Shown piece after piece: positions 24,301 to 39,300 of a DNA stretch of 64,000 nt. Every line of letters starts with the position of its first letter. Position 1 is the stretch's first letter. The position numbers and the translations under genes are program-made. Origin of the DNA: Cladocopium goreaui. Lineage: Eukaryota; Sar; Dinophyceae; Suessiales; Symbiodiniaceae. The DNA lies in assembly GCA_947184155.2 (NCBI GenBank), contig CAMXCT020002702.1, forward strand, positions 215,966 through 279,965. The letters run 5' to 3'. The notes below the pieces were generated by a model that was not told where the DNA came from, did not search any database, and saw nothing but the letters and a program-made list of their open reading frames with translations.

Positions 24301-27300
24301 CCCATGTTTACCACTGCCATTCATTACGACCCATAGTGACCATTGCCAATAGCGGTTTATGATTGGATATTCCACATTTATTGCTTCATCATAAGTCTTG
24401 TGTATTGGGGTCCCTGAAAGGCAAGAACATGCAAGAACATGAAATCTACTTTGGCGAATATGATACTTGTAGCTTTATCTAACAAACTTAGGGCATGGGC
24501 GAGTTTGGGTACCGCCAGCAACAGATGATGGGTAGTGCCCAAAAAGCCACATAGCGTGAGTCCATGACCCATGTAAATCAATATCATGCAGCATCACAGA
24601 TCATTCGGCGAGAGAACGGGGGTACAACCACCGACAGAATGATGGTGTAGGCAGGACTCAATAAAGGAGGACTCAAATTTGACCAAAAATCACCCAGTCC
24701 GCGAGTTCTTCCAATCCATACCGATTCCAGTCCATTGGAGGGTGTTTGCCATTGCGTTGTCCATTTTCGGGTCCCAGAGTATCGTTGGGTTCTCAGAAAA
24801 TTCACAAGTAATTACTGACTTTGGGATACTTTGGGAGGGTATCTTGACCCAGGTTCTTCAATTTTTCTTTCATTACCTTCCTATTAGCCAAAAAGGGGGG
24901 GGTCTTTTGTCTCAATGCAGGCCTACTTCGAATCGCAGCTGCGTTCGCTGCGGGCCGAAATGCGGGGGATCCAATGCATTCCCTGCTTGGACTTCACGTA
25001 TTTGACTGGCGACGTAGGCACAAAAAAGGTATGGGTTATAATATGTTATAGTTTTTCCCAATTCGGATGTGCACACTTTGACTCGTCCAGATACTCGCGG
25101 TTGACTTGTCTCCATGCCGACTGAACTGTTTATTTTCCATTTTCATGGGTGACATTGCCCACAACTTGTGATCTTAGTCAAGAAAGCAGACCCTTCCAGT
25201 GCCAGACTTTTGGTTCCTTTTCCCTGTTGACCAAGCAAGAGACTATGGCTTGATCTGTGCCCGTAATCTCAGGTATGTTTCTTAGGTTGTATATCACCGT
25301 ATGCGAACTCCCTATTTGTCTTGCCTACTTGAATCATCTTATTTTTTGTCGGTTAGTTCCACCCCTTTTGGCCGGTGATTTCCAAATTTTTCGGCGACCC
25401 ACTGCAGGCATTCCCAGCTTGAAGAACTGGCAGCCTCAGCCAACCGCTCCGAGAATGCGCGGGTCAAAGGCAGCTGGGCAGCACGAGGGAAGGAGGTCTA
25501 ATGGCTTTTGAAAGGCTGAGAATCCCACCTTGATGTCATTCAACACAATTATACGAAACATAAGTCTAAACGTTGGAATTTTTGCCGGTTGAGTCAACCA
25601 AAGGTTGCGCGCGAGTTCGTAGATTTGCTCCCTATGGGGTCATGGGTGGAATTCCTCATTTCCAGCCCCAGGCCTGCAGGAGAATGCGCAGGAACTGACT
25701 CAGCGGCTGGAGAGGGTGGCATCTGAAGCCACCTCAGGTGGGGATTGGGGCCGAGTTGCGCGTTCGGTTTTTTTTGGTATGGATCAAACTCATGAAATTC
25801 GTATGATGAAAGGTGTTTTGTTTTGAGTCTTGACCTTTGGCCTGTTCTCTTCTTGTACCAAAGGAACAGCACTAAAGGAGATGAAGGGTGAATGAGTATC
25901 AAAGGAAAGCCCGCAACGAACGATAAGTGGAATACTTTTTGCCAGTTCTGAGGTTTGCTGAAAACTTCAAAATGTGCCCAAAACCTGGTGGCAAGAGATG
26001 ACAAGAGCAGATGCAAGTCACTTTGGTGAAGATTTCAGGTTGGTGAATGCTCCAACTCTTCTAAACCTTCAGGGTGCTTCTTCTTTCCATACTGTCAGAA
26101 TCCCTGTCATCTAACTTTCATGGGATTGAACCTGGTTCCTAGAAGATCAGGATCATTCAGCACCGCCAGGCAAGGCCTGCGCCGAGCGCACGGAACAGCA
26201 GCTCCAGGATCTGCGACAACAGCAGAGAGCGGAGATGGAGGATGTTGGGGCGAAAGTTGTGGCTGGGTGGATGTAGAAACCATTGAAATCATAGGGAAAT
26301 TGATATCAATAATAGGAACATAGTAAATGATGAGACAACATAAAGAAGTAATGAAGAACAATTGGAAGTTGATGAATAAGCCAATATGGTAACACTGATT
26401 TACAACCCACTAAATGTATCTGAATCTAAATATTATGAACTTGGGTTGAAATATGTGGGTTACACGATGTGGGTTGATGTATGATTTGATAACCCAAAAC
26501 ATCGTGGGTGAAAATGTGGACATTGAAGAAGAAACCCAAGTTTATCATGTTTGGTGGAATCATGAAAACAGTGGTTAACCTACTGAACTTATGATAAGAA
26601 ATGTGAATGAAATAGTAGACCCATGTTGAACGCAAAGGGTGATACATTTCGCCATGGTTTAGCACTGGAAACATGGGCTTGCCTATGCCCCACTTGGGGT
26701 TAGGATAATTGCAGTTGCTGTACCCCTTTGGGTCAGTATGACAGGAGGTTTTATTGTTTTATTTGTCGTTGTAAACATTAACACCTAGTGACGGTAATCT
26801 CCTAGAACATCTTAGAACATCTTTGAAATACTGATAGGGACTGTATGTTTGAGGTGGTTTCTATTAATGGATACAGTAGGGATCCTTCGAATTCACTCTA
26901 TAGACGTAGACCATATTGGGATTGGGGTTTTGAGCAACATGTGGCCTTTCAAATTTATGAGGATTCGAACTCCATCCTCGAACAGGAGCAGCTGGAAAGA
27001 CTCCGTGATGAGATTGCAGTGAAAGCTGGCAAGGACCGAAAACTCCGGGGCGCACGTGTTCTTGGGTCGAACATGGTCTCCAAAACCTGGTGGAACCATC
27101 GCTGAGCCAGGAAGCCAAGGCCCAAAGTGAGGCGCTGGCGCAGCTGTCCCGCAAACTGCAGAGCAGCGAGGCATTGGTCGAAGGGTGGGAATGGTAAGCC
27201 AGGGATGGTTGATTTGATGGTTCATAGCGGTATCGCACTAAGCCGTGGTTCAATGATTGAAATAATTGTAATCCGCTATGAAAATCCATATCAGATATCA

Positions 27301-30300
27301 ACCATCAGATGGAAAGGAAAGGAGGTTGACCAACCAATTCAGGTTGACAAAAAGGTGTTTTGACTTGTGAAATGAGATACGAAGGGATCGGATAGACATT
27401 CTGTTGCCTAAGACCTCCGGGCAAACTCAGTTCGCTTGCTAGGAAATCAAGCTACATGTGGGTAGAGGTTGAGGGGGTTAAGGTAAACCTCCAGAGGCCC
27501 CTTCAGCCTTTTAGAGTAAAATCAACAGGCCCCTCCTGCTTCAGGTTGACCTCCTCAGATTGAAACTGAACAGCAACAATCACTGCTCTGGCCAGGAACT
27601 CTTGGAACGATGTTGCGAGACTTCCTCGGAAGTGGAGGCATTGGGCTCCCCTTGGTCCATGTTCAGGGTGTGATATCCACTATTTTGGTTGGGGACATTC
27701 ATGCCTGAAAGATCCTGAAGGCAGATTTCTAGGTGTCGCATCTGGATTTCTTGTTGGGTCAATTGTACAACTTTTTTTTTTAAAAAATCCTGGTTAGTTG
27801 CTTTCAATTATCAGGGCACCCACTCAACAATTGGAGGACCTGCGAATGTTGGCCTGACCAGCCCATTTGTGGTTCTGCGGGCCACGGACAATTTGGAGCC
27901 ATAATTATCACTCATGTGTCCATTCTTCTCGGTCATAGGAGTTTTATATCCTCATTTTTATTGGTCGCATCCCCGGTTTCGAACTTTTCTGTAAAGGTTT
28001 CCTTAAAGTAAGAATTGTAGAATCGTGAACATCTCTAAACGCAATACAAAAGTCATTATTGTTGCTGATCATTTTTGGTAAGAGAGGTACTTTCTTTCAC
28101 AACGTGACCAACATTATTACCCATATACCCATGATTACTATTTACTATCTATTAGAAGCCCTTTAAAGAACCAACATTTTCCATTAAGCAAACCCTCTGC
28201 CCTACAACCATGGTTTGTATGGAGGAAACAACATAAAACCAACATTTTCCCCATCAAAACCACCCCATTTTGACCACAAAAAAAGCACATCAGGTGCTGA
28301 AGATCGCTGACGGCGAGCGTGCCATGCTGCTGGAGCAGCTGAGTCGAAGTTGCAACGAGTTGGCCGAGGGCCGGCAAGGCCGGGGTCCGACTGATCCAAG
28401 GGAGATAGGATGGGTTATACTAAGCTAAGGGGTTGATATTGAAGCACCATATTCATGGGGATATATAATGATATATATATATACACATATAAATACATTA
28501 TATATATATTATAAATACATATATATATATAATATACACATATATATATATATATACATATGTGTATGTGTGTTAATGTTTTTATTTGCTTGGGGTCTTG
28601 GGGTTGGATCACATATTGTGAGGGGCATGAAGCTTTCAATGAAATGTGTAATCTATTGATTCACAAATCTCTGCACAGACTGAAACACAAATGCCTTGAG
28701 TTCCGACAAAATGAGAATAGATCTTTTGGGGCATCGGGAGAAGTCTTCTTGCACTGAAACATTTTATTGGAGTTGACATAAATGATTCAACTGTTTGTTT
28801 CAGATTGGTACAGTACCGTGCCATGGGTCACAGGCTTCCTTGCAGAAGTGGATAGCTGTCGATCTGCCAATAGGTGGGGATCAGCATGGGCAGGGCCTAG
28901 TTTGTGGAAGGTTTTGAATTGTTTTGAAGTATCTTGATCCCTCTTACTGGCTTTCTGATCTTGTAATGATCCCTCTACTGTAGCAAGTATTGCATTTTCA
29001 GCCGTAGAAGGAGGCACATCCAAGCAACTGACTTTCCATTTTTTCATGTTCATCAAGGCCATAACTGGGACGACTTGGCAAGATTTCAGCTTTTTGATCC
29101 ATGGCGCCACGTCCCAACATATCATGGCTGCGGCAAGGCAGCTGGAAGACAGCCTCCGGCGCATGGACGCCCGCGTGGAGTCGCTGTCCTCCACGGCGTC
29201 CCATTGTTCAGAAGGCCTTCGACTCAGCGGGAATTGACCCACCCAACTTATGGGAATTTTAATAGGGAAAATGAGGTTTTGAACCAATAGATTCAAAGGC
29301 GGTTGGGAAATTGGAACTCGCAAGGGTCAATGAGATAATCCGAAAGTTTGCAGGAAACACCTACAGTTGGGGATAGACAGCCAAGGACTCCTGTAGAATG
29401 TCCCTAAAATCGTCAGTAAAAGTATCCTCCAATTAGTAATGCGGGGTATGGATCATGATTGACCGCTCCATTTCTCATGTTGGAAGTTGGGTTTCTTGTA
29501 AAATTAGCCATACCTCCCAACTAATGCATCATTGCAAAGAAACCAGACCTTGACCCCACACATAAAGGCACAACAGCAACAACACACGCCCACTTCATTG
29601 AACACAAACCACCACAGTGAAAGCTAGCAACGCAACCCTCAGCACAGCCTAGCCCAGGTGTGGCGGACGTGAAGGCAGCGGCACGGGAAGCAGAGAAGTC
29701 GCAGCTGCAGTTCAGGGAGATGTTGGAACAACGCACTAGCGAGTTGCAGGTTGCACCGGCTGCACGGGAGGGAGCTGGGTGTGTGTCATTGAAGATAGGG
29801 ATATGATGCGAGATGTTTGCAAGTGGAAGTGCTGTACAAAAGGAGCAGCATGCAGGGAGATTTGGAACAAGACAAGCACGCGCCGCATGCGCAGATTTTT
29901 AAAGGAAACTCATGCAGACAGAACTTGCAAACAAAACATGATGGTGGGATGTGTGGGTACGGATCACATTTGGGACCCCAATGACTGGATGAATTGCTGC
30001 CCAAACATGAATCAATTATGGTCTCCGTGTACCCTTGCATCTTTGTCTATCTTTACTGTATTCGTTGTATCCCTATCAATCAGGTTGGTACCCCAATATC
30101 TCCACTGGTGATACCCAGTGTTGCTGGCTACATCCGGCTGTGATTGGCTACTCTCTTCATGATCGCCCGTTGTCTTCCCTGTTATTGCCTTCCTACTTGT
30201 AGGAGCTCTTAGAGCGTCGTGCCTACGAGTCTTCCGCAAAGATGGAGGCATGGAAATCGGGACGGCATGAGATGAGATGAACGCCAGAAGTGCCCAAGTC

Positions 30301-33300
30301 CAAAAAATAAAAATGAACAATGTCCAGACGTTGGCCATATATCACTACTGTATTTTTAAACATACTATTGGATTTTTACTTAAACCAGCAGCATCCACAA
30401 GACATTTCAATGATTGGTACTAAACCAGCTTTTCATTTTCCCCGGAAGGCGCTCCGCTTGGCCGATGCCGAGCGACAGCGGCAACTGGAACAGCTCTCCA
30501 TGGCCTGTGAGAACCTGGCGGAAGCGCGGCAAGGCGGTCCTCCATTTTCGAGATCATTTCAGGGACCATTAAAATGGGGATGGTGGGAAGGACCTTAAGA
30601 TGGAGAATTTTTGATTTCACCAGCATAGATTCTTTTGGCATAGAATGAACAGGAATACTGATTTTGAATGGACATAGTTTCACCAACAAGAAATTCTGCT
30701 GAAGTTGCTGACTTGACTGTCTTAGGGCTTGCGCGCTTGGTAATTCAGTGCTGGACCAAAGACTGAAATCGGACAAGACATACCTTCCCAACGATCAATA
30801 AAATCACCCCTGCGAGGCTTCATTTTTGGTTGTTGCACCAAAGAACCAAATTTGGTGTATGGATTTTTCATTGTGGATAGGATCAACCAAGCACCTATAT
30901 ATATATATAGATCATATATATATATATCTCATATATCTCATATATATCATATACTGAATGAACATGTCTGGATTTTTTCATGCCAGGCATCGTTGCCGAA
31001 GTCGAAAGCTGCCGTTCCATCGACAGGATCGAGCCGTCTGGGAGCCGGTTTTGGTGTGCGTGCTGGACTCCCGACTTTTGGTGAGCGAAATTCCAGGTTT
31101 CATTGGGAAATTCACCACTTTTAAGGGTCAAAAACCCCGACTTTGATGGGTAATTTGATGGGTAACATACCAGTTGTTGGAGAGACAGATCCAGCTTCTT
31201 AGAAGTGAGATTCCAAACTTTTGCTGAGTAACTTTTGTGTGATTAAAATTCATTGAATATCATTTTAATCCCATCACCCAATATTGAAAGAAGCCCAATA
31301 GGGGACCCCAAAATGAAGATCCAATCCTAAACTAGGGTTTCTGAGACTGCTTCTAAGGGAGTATTCAACATTGAGAAGGGATGAAAATATCTGGAATATC
31401 GTCTTTGCATCTTTTCACTGCAGAAAACTCCAAGCTGCCCTCCCCAGGCAGTTGGAGGAAGCCTTGCGACGCCTGGATGCCAGGGTGGAGCGCGCAGCAG
31501 GGACCGCGCTGCAGTGCTCGGAAGGTGGCCTGAGATGTCGATCATCTCATGATGAAAAAGTACACCCCCCAAATTAGGATATTTCTTGAGAAAATCACCA
31601 GACGTTGTGGAGTTTCTTTTACTTCATAGAAACGTTTGTTTGAGACTTTTCTGTATTTTGGGGGTGCTGTTATCCCATAGATGGGATGATTTGATCAACT
31701 TGGACTGGAGTCCATTCCCCTTTTTGCACCATACTGTGGCCGAGTGGCCAAGTTGGTCGAAGGCAGTAACAATTGAAGCAACAAGCAGACTTGAAACTTG
31801 ACGATTTCTCTAGAGATATGAGATACATATCACTGAGAACAGCTGGTTCTCAGTGATATCAAGCAAAAAAATGGTGGTGCGAGTGGTGCGACCAAGCAAA
31901 TTATGGGGATGGAACCAAGAGTTCACGGTGGACATCTAAGATTATCTGGTTATAAAGTTCTACACATTCCCCATATTTGGCGTATTAGATATTGGGATGA
32001 CGATCCCCACTTGGGATGATTTTGGTGCCAGCCTTGTCCTTCATGCCAACCTATCCATTGCTCACTTGATATTCGGGGTGGACAACGAAGCAACGATTCC
32101 GGGGTTGGCAAATGAATCCGCAAAAGTATTCGCACATGTAACACATGTATCAACGTCATATATATATATATCTTGGTTAAAAAAAAATATGTATATATAT
32201 ACATATAGATTTGATTATATGTTCATTGGAGCCCCAGCTCCGCCATGCCCCTGTGACTTGGATCTAAGCCTTCTAAGCCCCAGGTGTGGCTGATGTGAAA
32301 GTGTTTGCCCGAGAGCTGTCTGAGAAAGCCTTGTCACAGTCTCGAGATCTCATGGACAAGCGGAATGCTGAGATGAAGGATGGGATGGGCGAGGCCCCAA
32401 GGAAATCGGTACATCATTTTGGGGAAGTTGGATGGATTCCATTTTTTCCATGGTTTTTAGCATGAAATTGTGGTTTGGCAAGTTCAGAGTTTGGCAATTT
32501 CAGAGGACACATTAGTTGTGATATCCGCATGCTTGTTGGCCATAGATTCACTTTTTTGATTTTAAAAATGTATGTAACATGATATGTGTCGTGTTTGCCT
32601 AGCTAGATCCACAATGTATTCAAAGTACCCCCTTTTGATTTGTAGCTTGGTCTTGCAAATGGTTCGTATTTTCATGTATTTTCTATCCGTCCCTTCGAAC
32701 ATGATCTTTAATCAACCGGCAACCCCGTCGAATGTCGACAAGAGAGAGGGGGATGTCCCAAAAGTGAGAGTCCCTCCCTTGGACACATGGGTTGCCCCCT
32801 CAATGAAGTAAAGTTGCTGATTATCACCGCATCGCAAATGGGTTCTACACGCACTTGATTCTTTGTCTCTCACATTTTGTTGGCTATGACAAGTTAGATT
32901 TCAGATTGTTGGCCAGCTATCCTCAGTTTTGATGCTTCAGTTCCCATTTTTTGGATGGCCATCTCTCCATTTGCAGGGCCACACTCCTCCAGCCACTGAA
33001 GGAGCTTATCGAGCAGCAAGCTGCCGAGCATGTCTCGAAGCTAGAGGCTCATCAATCTGATTGGGGGTGGAATCACCAAGCAACATGGGGACAAGTAGAA
33101 CTTGAGAGATTCAGCAACTTAGATATCATGGGGATATGCACCAACAGGAAATGGCTCAAAAAGGTCAGCTTTGACGCGGGTACTGGCCCCGATGCCTCCA
33201 AATCAGGTTTTCTTTTCATCTCACTATATACCTTGACAATTCTTGAAGTTCATTGGCGGCTGCTTTATCCTGGGGCTTGCAACGATGTTTGATTCGGAGA

Positions 33301-36300
33301 TTTGCACTTGTTGGTTGGTCATGACCCAACATACCCAACAAACAATACGCCGAGAATAAAAGCTTGCAGTTTGCAGCCAGCATACGAAAGATATACAACG
33401 ACCGAATTCCAGACTTAGACCAAGTATGAACATCAATGCATGCTGACTTGCAGTCTCAATGGTTTACTAGACATCTACGGTTCTCTAAAGATTCCATTTT
33501 TTTCCGCAACTTACAACATCTTGTATAGAACTAGATACGACCTCAGCATACATGTTGCATGGAGGGAACCCATCCAAAAGTCAACTGGAAAAACTAACTA
33601 GCCCAGACATTTTTAGCTTGCAGTCATATAATCCATTCATCATATTGTGCACCTATTCGCGTCATTCCTTGACCCCCCTGTCAACTCCGGATCCGTATCC
33701 AGAGTCTCAAGCCGGTTAAGTGGGTCCCCCTTAAAGGGAGAACTTTTCGACCGGCGGATCGGCGCCATGGATCTGACCACGACCATTCTGCTGATCCCCC
33801 TGGTGATGGCCTGCACTTCTCTGTGGTTCTACCGCAAGCGGCTGCGCCGCTTACTGCCAGACTTCTATGCAGACAAGGTCAGAAGCAAGGAGAGATACTG
33901 GTTCAAAGTGGAGAGTGAGCAACTGAGGCAAGCCGCAGCAGCTGAAGCTGGTGAGAATCCTGGCACCTTGGGTAGTGCACCCTCGCGAAGTTTGACCTTG
34001 AGGCCCGATGAAGTGCCTCAAGAAGATCACATGGAATCTCTGGTTTTGGATGGAGATCAGGTGATAGAATTGCGGCAGTCGAGTAAAGCCTCAATGTGCT
34101 CCACAATTCCCAACGGATCCCAGGTCAGCAGTGGCGAGAATGATGAAAGGACCTTGGCACGAGCTGGTTCCAAACAAAGCGTTACCAAAAAGAAAAGCCG
34201 CAGCCACAGCAAACAGAGCCGGTCTGGTAGCAAGACCAGCAGCCGACCGGAGCCTCAGCTACAGAGAGGGCGAAGCCTGTCTGAGGGTCAGTTGCAGGTT
34301 TCACAGGGAGGACAGACGCTGGGAGAAGAACTTGCTTTTCGAGACTCGGCTGCAGAAGGGCACATGGGCATGGGTCAAGATAAATAGGATTTCTGCTAGA
34401 TGACCAAACTCGCTGGGGTTGCTAAAATCATCCCTTTTTAAGTATATAATATAACCGCAGCAGGATCTTCACCACAAAACGTTACACTCTTGGGTTTCTC
34501 ACGATGGAACCTTGGCAGCTCACCCCTGAGTCAGGTTCCCAACAATAGACCAGCTTCGTGCTCCATGCCACAGAATGTTTGGTTCCTTCCGACCCCTCAA
34601 TTTTTCCTCTTTTTCTTGATCCCAAACTCAGACTCATCAGCTCGAAGAAACTTCTCACCATCTTTTGCCCCGCTGTTTTGACTATATCCATCGTTGCATT
34701 GCCAATCATCGGCCCATCTTTCTCTTGAAATCCCCCTGAAACCTTTTTGTCTCGTTGTTTCACCTTGCAGCTTGCCGCAGCTTGCCCGATTTTTCTCGTG
34801 TCGCCGTGCCCCAGGTGGAGATGACACCTGGACCTCCACCCATTCGGCGCTCTACGGCAGCTCCCTGATGCCTCCCGGGGCCGTCCCGGAACGAACGCGT
34901 TCCAAGGAGTCGCCCAGGCGGCAGGGCTCCAAGGGATCAAAGGGATCCAGCCATAGACGAGGGAACTGAGGAAACTGCGGTTGGTCCAAAGAAACTTTGG
35001 GAGATTTTTGGAGAAACTATTAGAATTTTTATGGCTTTTAGCAAATTTTAAACGATTCTTTGAGGAAAATGGGGAGTTTCTGCCAGAGTTCGTCCAAAAA
35101 GATTGCGGTTTCAACAAAGAAAAAGAGGGGATTTAAACAAGAACGCCACCAAACATGGGGATTCAGATATGGACATAGGCTGACAACTAGTAGATTCAAT
35201 CACCCAGAATTTTGCGGCCTATTGAACAAAGTCTGGGATTCCACCCCAAGAATGTCGATTAGCTAACAAAACAAGGGCGCGTACCCAATGAGCAAGGGAT
35301 ATCATCAATCAGCAATGATCACAGGGTGACCATCAGGGATTAGCTTCCCAAATGACCAACTGCATCCTTTCAAAGAATTCATCTGAATCATCTGCTGAGA
35401 CTTGCAGTGCGCTATGCACGTTGGCCACAGCGGAGAGCTGTGTTTCAGCCAACGCAGCTTACAGGTGGAGGACGCCCTGGGTAAAGTTCTGTAGGAACCC
35501 GCAGGCACAAGTAAGATCAAGCATCGTACATTCAAACTGGTCCAATTCCTGGAATAGCAGCATGTTTGTTGCTATGCTTTGTTTCAAAGATTCTTTATTC
35601 AGTTTCTATTTTTCTCGGCACTTGCAGGGCTCCTCCACTTTCAATCAAAGCATTTTCATGTCGATTTTCAGGTGAATGGGGAGGAAATTTGAAGACCTCC
35701 TGGCTTCCCGCTTTCGCTCCAGTAAGCGCCTGGAGGGTCGTTGAAGTTTAGTTCTGCTCCCGCACCGCACAAGTTCGGGGCTGTCATTTCGAGGAGGATC
35801 CAAAAGAGGGCATGGCGTTTGATTGCTACCCCAAAGCAGGGGCAAAACAAATTTGGGTTTGATGATCAAAGGCTCATGGAACAAACAGGTTGACGCATAT
35901 TTTGGGGTAACACCCATGTCTGACCCATAACTTTGATCAACAATATCTGTAGTCACAGGGGAATTGGTCAAAAACCATGCCATCCTGCTGTTCACATCTA
36001 AAACATGAATGAGAATGGTCGTGATGTGGGGATGTGAGTAACAGCAGATTTTTGAGGTTATTTGATTGATTCACAAACGGACATTTGGATGGTAATTAAA
36101 CCCATTTGAACCATAAATTTCTATGAATTTGACCCCAAACTCAGAATTTTTTGATAGTTTGGGTTCATAATTTACCTCCCAAGATGGTTTTACCTCCCAA
36201 TGGCATGATGGTTTACAAACGTCCATGGCCACCCCAGGCCTTGAAACTCTCGGATAGCGAATGCCATCAGCAGCTGGATTTCCTCAGCCGCGCCTTCGCG

Positions 36301-39300
36301 GACTTGTCGGAAGCCCGGCGAGGCCTGGGCAAACATGGATCTAAAATGATCTAAAGTGAGGATGGTACAAAGTGGGGCCCCCTAGATAGCTAAGTTGGTT
36401 TATAACTCCAATAACTATGGTTTATGGTACCTATAACTATAGTTAATGGGGTTTATAAACCATCTTATAACTGGGGGGCCCCACATTGTATAGTCCAGAA
36501 AAACTTTTCAGTATGGTTGATATATTACTGAGGATATAATTTCTATGATCTATTTTGAGGATGGTTGATATATTACTGTATGATCTATATATATATATAT
36601 TGACAATTTTCTAGTAAAACCGTTTTTTTGATTGGCAAATGATGGTATAGTCCAGTACAATTAACACATATTGTGAGCCGAAGAACAGACATCCTTTTGC
36701 GTGTAGTGATGTGAATCTATCGGACTTTAATTGGGGATTCCGACCATCAATACATGGGAGCTTGACCATCAATAGAGCGGCACCCAATAGCAACAACAAC
36801 CTTTTTCTCGTGGGATGGGAGATTGGGGGTGGTTCATTCTTGGGTCTACCAGCATGTCCCTTTGGTACAGGGTGCTAGGTTCATGCATGTTCATACCCTC
36901 GTTCGTGATCATAGATGATTGTTGTCCTCCCCATGTAGACCATTCATGTTTTGTGTTGGTGTTCGTCCCGGAGGCATTTTCGCGGAGGTCGAGAGCTGCC
37001 AGTCCAGTGACAGGAAGGGTGCTGTGGTTGACTTTGCTCCGTTGATGAAGCACGGGTAGCGGTCAAGCCGGTGGTTTTTCATTCCTTGTTTTTGGAGGAT
37101 TTGCTCGTCAAACATGCGGAGGTTAAGAGTAGATTTTGGTCTGGTATCTAAGTTATTCAAAATCATGGGGACCCCAAAACTGTGTAAGTGACCAACAAGA
37201 CTCAACAACTCAACAAGCTTGTTATCTCCCATCCACTTGCGCACTCTCATCCTTCTGTGCGCGGAGAGGAAACTGGAGGAACATGTGCGTCGCATGGAGA
37301 ACAAACTCGAACGTTTGTCCTCAGCGACCTCCCAGTGCTCGGAAGGCTGGACTAGGGCACTGTGGGCCCCCGGTGGTCAGAGGGTCGATGTGGACGAGAT
37401 GTAGCCGTAGTAAGCAGATTTCTCCGACGGGAGGATCATGTTGGAAGGTGATGCCATGTATGAGGTCCGGAATGATCACAGCAGATATGGGTAGGAAGCA
37501 AATCAACAGTTTGGTACATTTGATGCCTCCTGAAGCTGATAGGTCGTATTCTTGGTTGCGACTAACATCGACCCCAAGTTACAGAACCTCTCTCTAAAGG
37601 CACAGCACTAAGAATGATATAACCAAGATAAGTGTCTAATTATTTGATGTACATCTTTCTTCAATTGGACATCTTTACGCATAATCTTTAACCCCGTGGT
37701 GGTGAGCATTTGCCTGCGCCTTCTTTCGGCCACCTGCGCCAGGCCTGGCCGAGGCCAAAGCACTAGCGCAGCAAAGCGCTGAGAAGGCGCAACAGCACAG
37801 CAGCGAGCAACTGGAACTGCGCTCGCGGGAGCTCAAGGACGGGGGCCATGGTGGCCACGGGAGGTGGCTGACATGATATGTTTTTTCACCATTTTTGATT
37901 TCGTCGAATTCGCTGTACCCCACCTATCCATAAATCTCATTTGGGCGAGCATGGTAAACCGACTACTTAATGGTAGATTCACAGGGCACGTGGACGTTTG
38001 AGCCACTTTGACACAAGAAGATGAGATCCTGTTAGGAATCAAGTTGTGCGCTGGGTATCAATATCGAAGGACGATGGCTAGGCAATCTTCCATTGGAAAC
38101 TCACCCGAAAATCATATGTTTTTTATCAAAATATAGGTCTTACTTTGTACAGGTACCTTTCGAACAGTGCTGTTTAGCATGAGAACTGTGGAATTTGGGG
38201 ATGTTTTGCAGCTGGAGAAGATGAGATAGAACTTACCTGCAAGAATGCGCATACTTCGGATGTCATCAAGAGAGATTGATTATTTGGCAACAATCATAGG
38301 TAAAGGAATCTACCCCATTGATCGGATGTAGGGAATCCAAGGACGATACACCTACTCATATAATCGGATGAATGATCTGCCTTTGAGTGGGTCTTGACCA
38401 AAAAAGAGTTTGGAGGTTGTGACCTAACTAAATCCCTGATTTTCTTTTGGATTTTGCGGTCAAAGCCCGGTCAGCTGTGCGGAAACAGGACCACCTTAAG
38501 CATCTCCGGGAGGAGCTGAGCAGCAACTTTGCCAAGGAGCGGGCTGAATGGGACCTGTTTTTCCTGATCCGATTTACTGGCTCTTTGAATGCAACTCACA
38601 TCATGATTTTCTCCTCTGTAGTTACTGTAGTTTGAGGGAATATTTAGGGTACCCAAAGGCCACCCGCGGTGGGTACTGTTTCCACGAAGTCGCCATTGGC
38701 CCGCAGGAGGCCAAAGCGCAGAGCGATGCGATCGCCCTGCTGGCGCGGAAGCAGGAACTCAGCACAGATTCCTTGCAGGTCCCACTGGTGGGTCTGACCT
38801 CGATTATTCACCGCGGGTCGGTTTCAACCACATATTTGCAGCTTGTGCCCCAATTTTGGTTGGTCGAATACCACACTTGTCGTTTAAACGGGTTAAACAC
38901 GTATTTTGTCTACTCTACCTTAAATAAACTTAGACCTAGAAAACGAATACGTGCAAAACAAAGTCATGTCAGGATAACTTGGTTTTTGAAGCATTTTGAA
39001 GCATTTTGACGCAGGTCTATGTTAATATTCTTAATTTCAACGAAATCTGAGACAAAACCTCTAAAAGTCTTCATTGACAGCATTTACAACAAAAATCTCA
39101 AAAACCTATGTTAGGATACCTTTTTGAGCCAACCACCACACAGGTGCTATGTTAGTACACCGAAGTCTTTGTTGAAGTTGAATCTTGGATGAAATCAAAC
39201 CCAATGGGAGAAGGTCTACGTTAGGGTACCGGTTTGAGCCTATCACCACACAGGTCCATGTTAGTGCACCTGCTTCTGTAATTTTCTATTTTTTTTTGGT

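Larger units (their letters stand above)
22589..24920. other. Long intron-like stretch of the coiled-coil gene
   Basis: No + strand exon of the cassette series was found over 2.3 kb, although C, D and E exons would be expected. It contains minus-strand open frames, a TTAACCACTA minisatellite (about 23820-23877) and a hairpin element (24115-24264). Confidence 0.4.
33150..35985 (+). other. 2.8-kb insertion in a coiled-coil gene intron
   Basis: Copies 1 and 2 align up to about 33,145 (GGGATATGCACCAACAG) and again from about 35,985 (TTCACATCT), while copy 2 has no intervening sequence (60,230-60,245). The insertion holds the two-exon gene at 33,767-34,969. It also holds a possible small terminal frame at about 35,673-35,742 (FEDLLASRFRSSKRLEGR then TGA). 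No clear target duplication or terminal repeats were seen, so insertion in copy 1 and loss from copy 2 are both possible. Confidence 0.6.

Noticed and set aside
29089..29137. A longer E exon starting at an upstream CAG (open in copy 1)
   Set aside because: The same extension has an in-frame TAA in copy 2 and breaks the constant 77-nt E length. The AG|G at 29136-29138 gives the usual split Arg codon.
31736..31850. A tRNA gene
   Set aside because: The A-box fits, but the B-box is poor, the spacing of about 100 bp is too long and no acceptor stem pairs. At most it is a tRNA-derived element.
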